Source of the DNA: Larix kaempferi | Taxonomy: Eukaryota > Streptophyta > Pinopsida > Pinales > Pinaceae | Direction of reading: 5' to 3' | NCBI GenBank assembly: GCA_027924585.1 | Contig: BSBM01000151.1 | Coordinates: forward strand, 9,147,501-9,211,500 | Length of the DNA: 64,000 bases | Part shown: positions 57,645-64,000 of the stretch, piece by piece | Layout: the number at the start of each line of letters is the position of its first letter | Numbering within the stretch: position 1 is the first letter of the stretch | Program-made: the position numbers and the translations under genes | Notes under the pieces: generated by a model | Database searches by the model: none | The model's input: the letters and a program-made list of their open reading frames with translations, nothing else | What the model was told of the DNA's origin: nothing

Positions 57645-58206
57645 CTTTAAGAGTACTTCAAATGGAAATAGAAAAGATTTAGAACTTACCACTTGAAGTG
57701 CTGAAAACTGGATCTGGTCCCGGATTAGGGTTTGTCAGAGAAACCCTAAAAATTCAAAATGTGAATTTCAAAATTCCAAAAGGATAGAAAGATGCGCCTT
57801 GGAGAGATGATCAGCCTAGTACATTCAGAATTTGAGATCAGCAAAGTCTTGCCCTTCAAAATTGCCTTTTTGTCCTCCCGGGTTCACTAGGGAGAGCCCT
57901 GAATTAGGGTTTGAGTTTCCCGGAGATCTACCTAGCCAAAAATCTCGATCCAAAGCTCTAACCTTCGATTTTTGCAAGGAGCTTCCAGCTGTGCCTTCAG
58001 TTTCCAGAAATTCCTATTTTTGTGGAAACCCTAATTTTTAGGGCCAAATCTGAAAATGCTCGGAACTGAATTCTGATTGGACAGATAGATGCGCCTTGAT
58101 GAGTAGATCCAATCTACTATACTGAATTTCAAAAATCTGTGGAGAGAAACCCAATAAACAAGAAATACAAGCTTCCGTCACTACAAAATGTCTTCTTCTC
58201 AGTTAA

Positions 58207-58218
58207 GCTCTGATACCA
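58207..58218 (-). other. Primer binding site (initiator tRNA-Met), element E
   Basis: TGGTATCAGAGC on the minus strand next to the 5' LTR. A leader of about 560 bases follows down to the gag start at 57644. Confidence 0.95.
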
Positions 58219-58826
58219 TGTTAAATTTTCAGTATTAAATTACAATACTATAGGATCTTTGCTGAGAGAATAACATCTACAGTATATCAATGCATGACAA
58301 TCATAATATGACAAGCATCACAAGCATCACAAGAATCAAAAGCATAGAGACAAGAGACACAGAGTTTCCGTGGGGAAAACCCTAAGGTGAAAAACCCCAC
58401 AACTTCCTCAGAGATAGAGAGAGCAATGGCTCAACCAAAATACAACCAAATAACACTGAGATAGTCTCCTAGCAGATGATCCTCCTCCTCCTCACTAGTG
58501 CGCTACTTTTCACAGAGAGAGATAGATACTTTTCCGAGTGAGTAAAATAGAGATCTCCTATCTCTATTTATACTCACCTTTTTGCCCAGTGACCTACTGG
58601 GGCCGACTTGTCTACTTGAGTACATCCACATTATATTATATATTAAATAGGGCCGACCCCATAAGGTGGTCTAATAACCCATCGGCAAGTACACACACTT
58701 GCGACACTTGTCAATCCACATGACGACACTTCCTTATAGAGGAATAACACATCTCTTATAAGGGTACAATAAATATATATATAATACACTGATGAAATAC
58801 ATTCCGAAGTTACATATACATCAACA
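58219..58826 (-). repeat. 5' LTR of element E (608 bp)
   Basis: Minus strand TGTTGATGTATATG to TTTAACA. The TATA-box hairpin is at 58545-58569. It differs from 51695-52302 near 58230 and 58264 only. Confidence 0.95.
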
Positions 58827-59726
58827 GACTCAAAGCTCTAAGATTCTATTTTTTTGAGGAGCTTCCAGCCGTGGTCACATATTTAAAAAATTCTTATTTT
58901 TGCAGAAGCCCTAAATTTCCATTTTTCCGATCAAAGTCCCGAACTAGGGTCTGATCAAGCCCGACCTTCTGCCCAACCAAAAAATTCTGATCTTGGTCTC
59001 TAAATTTCTATTTTGATGAGTAGCATTCAGCCGTAGTCTCCGATTACAAAAATTCCAACTTTCTCCGAAACCCTAAATTCCAGAAGCCATGAATGAAGGT
59101 GCTCAAAAATAATTATGTTTTGAAAGAAATATGTACCTAATTTTTCTGGTCTATCTACGCACTTTTCGATCCACAGGGTCTGAAAATATTTTATTTGGTA
59201 TCTTGACCTGTCATCTTTCCATCCCGACAGGTCTGACCTCAATTGGATTCTCTGAGAGAGAGTTATTCCAAGTGTCGCAACGTGACCTGTTTATGGGATA
59301 AAAAAGGAGAGCGAACTTGTACAGCGTTCCACGTGTCACTGGTTCAACTTCGCCCTTTGAAAACGTTTTCTGAGATATTACAGTCTGTGTACTACCTGTT
59401 ACTTTTTACGAAATTTCATTTGGAGCTTTTTAGCCCAAGTTATGACCTTTTTGCCAAGGTCACCGGTTTATGACTAAGTTCTGGAAGAGGCAGAGACCCT
59501 ATATTGTACAAATCATAAATCACAAAGTACAACGAATTAGAGGTTGTCCTTTGGACACAAGGTACATGGGGATCTTATCTTCGACTGTAACAATTTCAGA
59601 TCTGAAAAATTCGCCAAAATGGATTTATAGCGAAATTTCTACGATGACTGGTTTTTGCTATATCAAACCCTAGCATCGTAAGTGCACAAGTGTCATACAT
59701 GCCATATCATGCCTTCTTTCAGGCTA

Positions 59727-59738
59727 GCTCTGATACCA
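59727..59738 (-). other. Primer binding site (initiator tRNA-Met), element D
   Basis: GCTCTGATACCA on the plus strand, that is TGGTATCAGAGC on the minus strand, directly next to the 5' LTR. The leader follows down to 58832 and resumes at 51689 after E. Confidence 0.93.
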
Positions 59739-60439
59739 TGTTAATTTTTCATAATTTACTTCAATCAAATATAGGATATTAACTGAGAGAACAACATGCA
59801 CAACAAATCTACAGCATATCAATCATGGACACAATAATGCAAGCACACAAGAGACACAAAGTTTACTTGGGAAAAACCATAAAGGTGAAAAACCCCAATA
59901 ACTTCCTCAAAGATAGATAGAGCAATGATACAACCAGAATACAAGAGATAGTCTTCTCCTAGCAGCAGAGCCTCCTCCTCACAAGTGCACCACTTTCCGA
60001 ATGAGAGAAGTGTGTGAATGAATGATCAAATAGAGATCTCCCGATCTCTATTTATACTTGTTCTGTCCTGCCCAATAAACTAATGGGGCTTACATGTCTA
60101 GCTTAACCCATGGTTAACTTAATACGGGCCGACCCCACACTTGGTGGTCTAATAACCCTTTGACCCACATGGCCGACCCCCAGTAGGGTGGTCTAATAAC
60201 CCTTCGACCCACATGACTTATACAGGGCCGACCCCAACAAGGTGGTCTAATAACCCATCAAGTATAAGTTACGACACTTACAATATAAATGACGACACTT
60301 CCATATAGAGGAATAATAACATCTCTATAGGAATACAAACACTTCCGTATAGAGGAATAATGCCATCTCTATAGGAGTACAAAATACATATATGAAGTAC
60401 ATGGGTGAAATACATTCCGAAGTTACATATACATCAACA
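59739..60439 (-). repeat. 5' LTR of element D (701 bp)
   Basis: Minus strand TGTTGATGTATATG to AATTAACA. It carries the hairpin at the TATA box (60028-60053) and internal duplications of 'ggaataataacatctctatagg' and of the 'ggtggtctaataaccc' phrase compared with the LTR of B. Confidence 0.93.
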
Positions 60440-60444
60440 AGTCA

Positions 60445-62567
60445 CCTAGGAAATAATTATTTAATTAATGAGCAAGTATGGAAACTACCTTATGGAAGAT
60501 GTCTAAGGTTGTATTTGTGAATTAAATGGACAAGGAGGCCCCCCCATGCAGTTATCAACCCCATGACTAAGTCTAAGTGATTGACTAATTGAGAAATTAA
60601 TTAATTGGGGAAAGTTTGAGGCATTACAACATAACAATTAATTAATTACTGGATAATTAATTAATTTCTAAGTTAAATTATTTTTGAGTTGTATTATTTT
60701 CATTTAAATGTTTATTGCTAATAAATGTGCCAAGTGGTTGATGACTTGGCTAGGAAATTCGAATTGGTAAGTGAGCCAAACTTTCCTAAGTGGTAAAGTC
60801 TCATAAAAGCTAAGGAATGTAGTGGAGACAAGTTGGCAAGATGAACCCAGAAAGGAAACTGACAAAAGCTAGCAAAATCAGACAAAAGCAGGAAAGAGGA
60901 AAGTAAAGAAAGTGGAAAGATTCAGAAAATATTTCAGAAAGAAAATAGCAACAACCAGAAAAGCTACCTAAAGCGCACTTTCCCAAATTCAGTGAAGGAG
61001 GTGAAGGAAATAAAGTTTTGAAAGCTCAGAAGTTGCTATTCTCCTCAATAAAGGTGCCCTCATGGATTTGGAGTAGAATGGGAAAGTGGGTAAGCTACTC
61101 TCATAGGTCACCAAGCCAAGAACTTGTTCAACAGGTCATCATGAAGTTTATAAAAGAATCCAACCAACTCCATTTGACAACTTTTGATCATTTATGTTTT
61201 CTCATGAGAGCTCTGATGCTTCTCTAGTTGAGTGATGTGCCTCAGCTGTGCTTCTTGGGTGATGTGCCCCAAGGCCTATAGTTTCTAGTGAGTGTTGTGC
61301 AGGTTCATATCGAGATATTGCAGCCATTAACATATGCTTCCAACCTCCATTGAATATCCTCAGTTATTTGGAGAATAGGATTCCTCCATCAATGATTCTA
61401 CAGCTAGTTTTGGTGAAGATTCATCCATTGAAGAAGATAGATCTTGGGAGTGCACCCAAGTGCTAAATGAGAGTTGATACAGCCATTGTTGTAGACATCA
61501 TAGGTTTTCAATATCAGCAACCAACTTCAGATCAGATCCATACTTCTCTTCTCACTCATTCTCACATTCACAGCTAAATCTAGAGGAGTTTTCCCTGAAG
61601 GAGAGGGATGACTTAGTGAATGTGCCCCAGTCAAGTTCAGAAGCTCAGTAAGCAGAAAATTACAGTCGTATGACCTATAGATGACTTGATACTAACTCCA
61701 TAGCAGAGCCACAGTAATATTCTAATTCTTCTCTTCATTCTCCATCAAATGTAATGAATATTTAACCTGTGAGACACTGTTGTTTTGGAAGGCAGTTAAA
61801 TCAATAGAAGAAGAGTTCTGATATTTTTTTTTCAACTTGTATCTATTCATTATGTTATATCAGAGCCTTATTTAATGTCATAACATATTTTATCATTTAT
61901 TGGAGCAGTTTGATGGATTAAAATGCAAGACTAGCTAGTTGGGTGCTTATTCTAGACTAGTTTCACTATATTGACTGCTAAATCTTTTCTGAGAGTCCAT
62001 TTTTCATTCTGTCAGTTGGAGGAGGTTTATAAATCAGTATAGTATCCATATCAGTCTAAAAAATTAGAATTTGGAAGCCTATTGACCCTTCCTGGAAAGA
62101 TAAGAAAAATACTAGCTCAGCAATCCCGGGAGAGCCCAGAAACCCCAGTTCTTCCCAAAATTTCACAAGTATGCAAAAATATCTTTCTGAACATAACTAG
62201 CCATAATTTGACTGATATAAAATATGTCATCAAATTCCAGTATCCCCCCCTTGTCCAGTATGCATATGCCAGCTACCCAGGGAGCCTCGAAGTAGACATA
62301 GACTTGTTCTATGTTGAAAAGTGAATGGTACTGGTACCTTGTGCATAAGACAAAAATGATATGAACTCCTTGACCTGCTGCTACACCTAACCTCATACAT
62401 TTTCCAGAATTAAATATTCATCCCACCATCCTCAATCCTTACCTCAGTACCCCTCACTTACCTCCTGCCCGGTTCGAAGGATTTGACAGAAAATTTTACT
62501 AGTAAAAGTTATAAATTTTTTTGAAGTGGAGTTAATATCTGGGTCAGATCTTGCCCAGGATATTACA
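60445..62567 (+). repeat. 3' LTR of element C, right piece
   Basis: The 3' LTR resumes after the AGTCA duplicate (60440-60444) with CCTAGGAAATAATT and ends CCAGGATATTACA. It aligns with 30883-32971; one difference is a replacement of about 35 extra bases near 61650. Confidence 0.93.
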
Positions 62568-62572
62568 TTTTG

Positions 62573-63219
62573 ATAGTATATTAATGAATGTATGATTATG
62601 TATGAGATCTTGAGTATAACACAATGATGATACTCGTAAGCATGCATAGTGATCGAGTATGGATATAAGTTCAAGGACAAGTAATCCAGGAAGCAAAGAT
62701 CAAGAGGGAGCACACTCTAGTAGTTCCTGCAAGGAAGCAAATATTGAGAGGGAGTCCACACAACAAACAAACAAAGATAAGTATTTGAATTGTCATTTCT
62801 TGCATATTTGCTTGTTTAAATAATATTGTTCAATGATGTATATGCTTATGATCCTAGACTTAGGGTGTGTATTATGCATATTTGAATAATTGCATTAATG
62901 AACAGTATACTACTAATATGCATGTGATGGGTAAGTGGCCTATGGCACTGTACAACATTCCATTTCTACTTATCTAGAATGAAGCCTCTTTGCTTACATG
63001 TTGGGAGTAGTGCAAACTCTTAACAATGTTCTGGTAGAAATTGGAAGGCATCTAGAAAGTTACAGGATATGGATAAATGTTGTATTGAAGCATTGGCTAA
63101 AATAATTGCATGATTGTATGACATATTTCTTTAGGTGTAAGAATTTGTTCTGAAAACTATGAGAAGTTTCTAATCATGCAATTTAACTTTTTTTGTAGGA
63201 AATATCGTATACGATCACC
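62573..63219 (+). other. Non-coding stretch before RT, element B, right of C
   Basis: B resumes after the TTTTG duplicate (62568-62572). The stretch aligns with the same part of D and E, including 'ggaagcaaagatcaagagggagcacactc' (62690-62720) and the conserved block (62760-63215) ending TTTTTTTGTAG-GAAATATCG. Confidence 0.75.
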
Positions 63220-64000
63220 TACAAAAGAAGGACTACAACATTTGTTCCAGCAACAAAGTTATCTATTGAAGATATTGAATATATTGAAGTTCCCAAGATC
63301 CAACAAGAATGCCATGATCCGTCGTTCATGAAGAATAATGTTTGGGATGCAGTCCCAAGACCTGAAGGGAAGTTTGTTGTGACTTCCAAGTGGATCTACA
63401 AGATCAAGCATGCTGCAGATGGCAGCATAGAGAAATACAAAGCGAGAATTGTAGCTCGTGGCTTCTCCCAGAAAGAAGGGATAGACTATAAAGAAACCTT
63501 TGCTCCTGTATCCAGGTACACTTCCATCAGATCAATAATTACTCTGGCTACAATGATGAAATGGAAGATACACCAGATGGATGTCAAGACAACTTTCTTG
63601 AATGGTGTAGTCGAGGAGGAAGTGTATGTGGAGCAGCCACTTGGTTTTGAGACACATGACAGGGAGTGATATGTGTGTAGGTTGAAGAAATCCTTGTATG
63701 GCTTGAAGCAAGCTCCTAGGACTTGGTATGGTAGGACAGACAACTTTCTATCCAGTTTGGGCTTTACTAAGAGTAAAGCAGATTCCAACCTTTACTACAA
63801 GGTTGAGGAAGGCAATCCTATGATACTACTCTTGTATGTGGATGACTTGTTTGTAACAGGTGAGGATGGATTGATTGCCGATACCAAGAGGAAGCTAGCT
63901 GCCAAGATCGAGATGAAGGACTTGGGGATGATGCACTATTTTCTAGGCATGGAGGTGTGGCAGAGTGCAGATGGGATCTTCCTTGGACAAGGGAAGTATG
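63220..64000 (+). pseudogene. Reverse transcriptase N-terminal half, element B, cut by window end
   Basis: The reading starts at about 63240 (FVPATKLSIED) and shows KWIYKIKHAADGSIEKYKAR, TFAPVSRYTSIRS, QMDVKTTFLNGVVEEEVYVE, SLYGLKQAPRTWYG and the catalytic LLYVDDLFVTG (about 63820-63855). A single TGA at 63667-63669 interrupts it; relatives have a sense codon there. The stretch ends in IFLGQGKY at the window edge. The RT motifs lost in E are all present here. Confidence 0.92.

Larger units (their letters stand above)
51695..58826 (-). mobile_element. Element E: youngest Ty1/copia insertion, defective RT, inside D
   Basis: Minus-strand element with two 608 bp LTRs that differ at only two positions by eye, and a perfect GACTC duplication (51690-51694, 58827-58831). 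It carries gag, protease, a non-coding stretch in place of integrase, RT with two internal deletions, intact-looking RNase H, and two tandem arrays. It must have been mobilised in trans. Confidence 0.95.
46031..60439 (-). mobile_element. Element D: Ty1/copia, integrase-less family, in the 3' LTR of C
   Basis: Minus-strand element with LTRs at 59739-60439 (5') and 46031-46728 (3'), initiator tRNA-Met primer site, and a perfect AGTCA duplication (46026-46030, 60440-60444). Element E is inserted in its leader (51695-58826). It retains about 35 codons of gag, no integrase, part of RT and RNase H, and long tandem-repeat-rich 3' sequence. It could move only with proteins from relatives. Confidence 0.92.
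30830..62567 (+). mobile_element. Element C: large non-autonomous LTR retrotransposon with unknown protein
   Basis: The 5' LTR (30830-32971) and 3' LTR (45978-46030 plus 60445-62567) are about 2.15 kb each and match closely. The target duplication TTTTG is perfect (30825-30829, 62568-62572). Without the nested H and D, the internal part is about 3.2 kb and carries no protease, RT or integrase, only a decayed unknown protein. This makes it a LARD-like non-autonomous element dependent on proteins supplied in trans. The primer site is of the initiator tRNA-Met type, as in the copia elements here. Confidence 0.9.
18158..64000 (+). mobile_element. Element B: Ty1/copia retrotransposon hosting the whole right-hand nest
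   Basis: The 5' LTR (18158-18740) and primer site (18741-18752) are followed by leader, cut by F (19115-28935), then leader and gag-protease (29141-30439), a non-coding stretch cut by C (30830-62567), and RT running off the window at 64000. When F and C are removed, the parts align in order with E, a member of the same family. The 3' LTR lies beyond the window. B has no integrase coding sequence. Confidence 0.9.

Noticed and set aside
1-64000. Host gene, defence system or biosynthetic cluster
   Set aside because: Every stretch with recognisable protein similarity is gag, protease, RT, RNase H or integrase of LTR elements; the remaining open frames lack start context, motifs or codon continuity.

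Overview
The window looks like intergenic DNA from a seed plant with a large, repeat-rich genome. Nearly everything that can be recognised is LTR retrotransposon, most elements are inserted inside one another, and I found no host gene. The size of the nests and the near absence of intact frames would fit a gymnosperm or another giant genome, but that is inference. All coding regions are decayed. Most in-frame stops are TAG, TAA or TGA where CAG, CAA, CGA or TGG would be expected, as produced by decay of methylated cytosine.

Left part, 1-18157. A Ty3/gypsy element (I, 1-3532; its 5' LTR lies outside the window) has lost its reverse transcriptase and integrase core in frame. A 46-47 bp tandem array and unassigned DNA follow. 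A full-length Ty1/copia element (A, 5752-12525) has two LTRs, an initiator-tRNA-Met primer site, broken gag and pol, and a 59 bp minisatellite before its 3' LTR. Then come 3.4 kb without genes, containing a minus-strand LTR-like regulatory stretch, and a minus-strand gypsy gag/protease fragment (G, 15989-18157).

Right part, 18158-64000. This is one nest. Copia element B (+) begins at 18158 and runs off the right edge. Into it went gypsy element F (19115-28935, +) and the large non-autonomous LTR element C (30830-62567, +, perfect TSD TTTTG). C contains gypsy element H (35478-45275, TSD GCAGC) in its internal region and copia element D (46031-60439, minus, TSD AGTCA) in its 3' LTR. D contains copia element E (51695-58826, minus, TSD GACTC). 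The order of insertion is therefore G, B, C, D, E, with F later than B and H later than C. The LTRs of E differ at only 2 of 608 positions by eye, so E is the youngest.

Points of most interest. F carries a second capsid-like stretch between protease and reverse transcriptase, and its primer site reads 60 nt antisense into tRNA-Glu(CUC) including CCA. B, D and E form a copia family without integrase; a conserved non-coding block sits in its place, and the same block is found in A. E moved recently although its reverse transcriptase lacks the YVDD region. Copia LTRs carry a hairpin directly at the TATA box. C encodes a long acidic protein that I could not assign. I saw no cellular defence system, operon, CRISPR array or rRNA gene.
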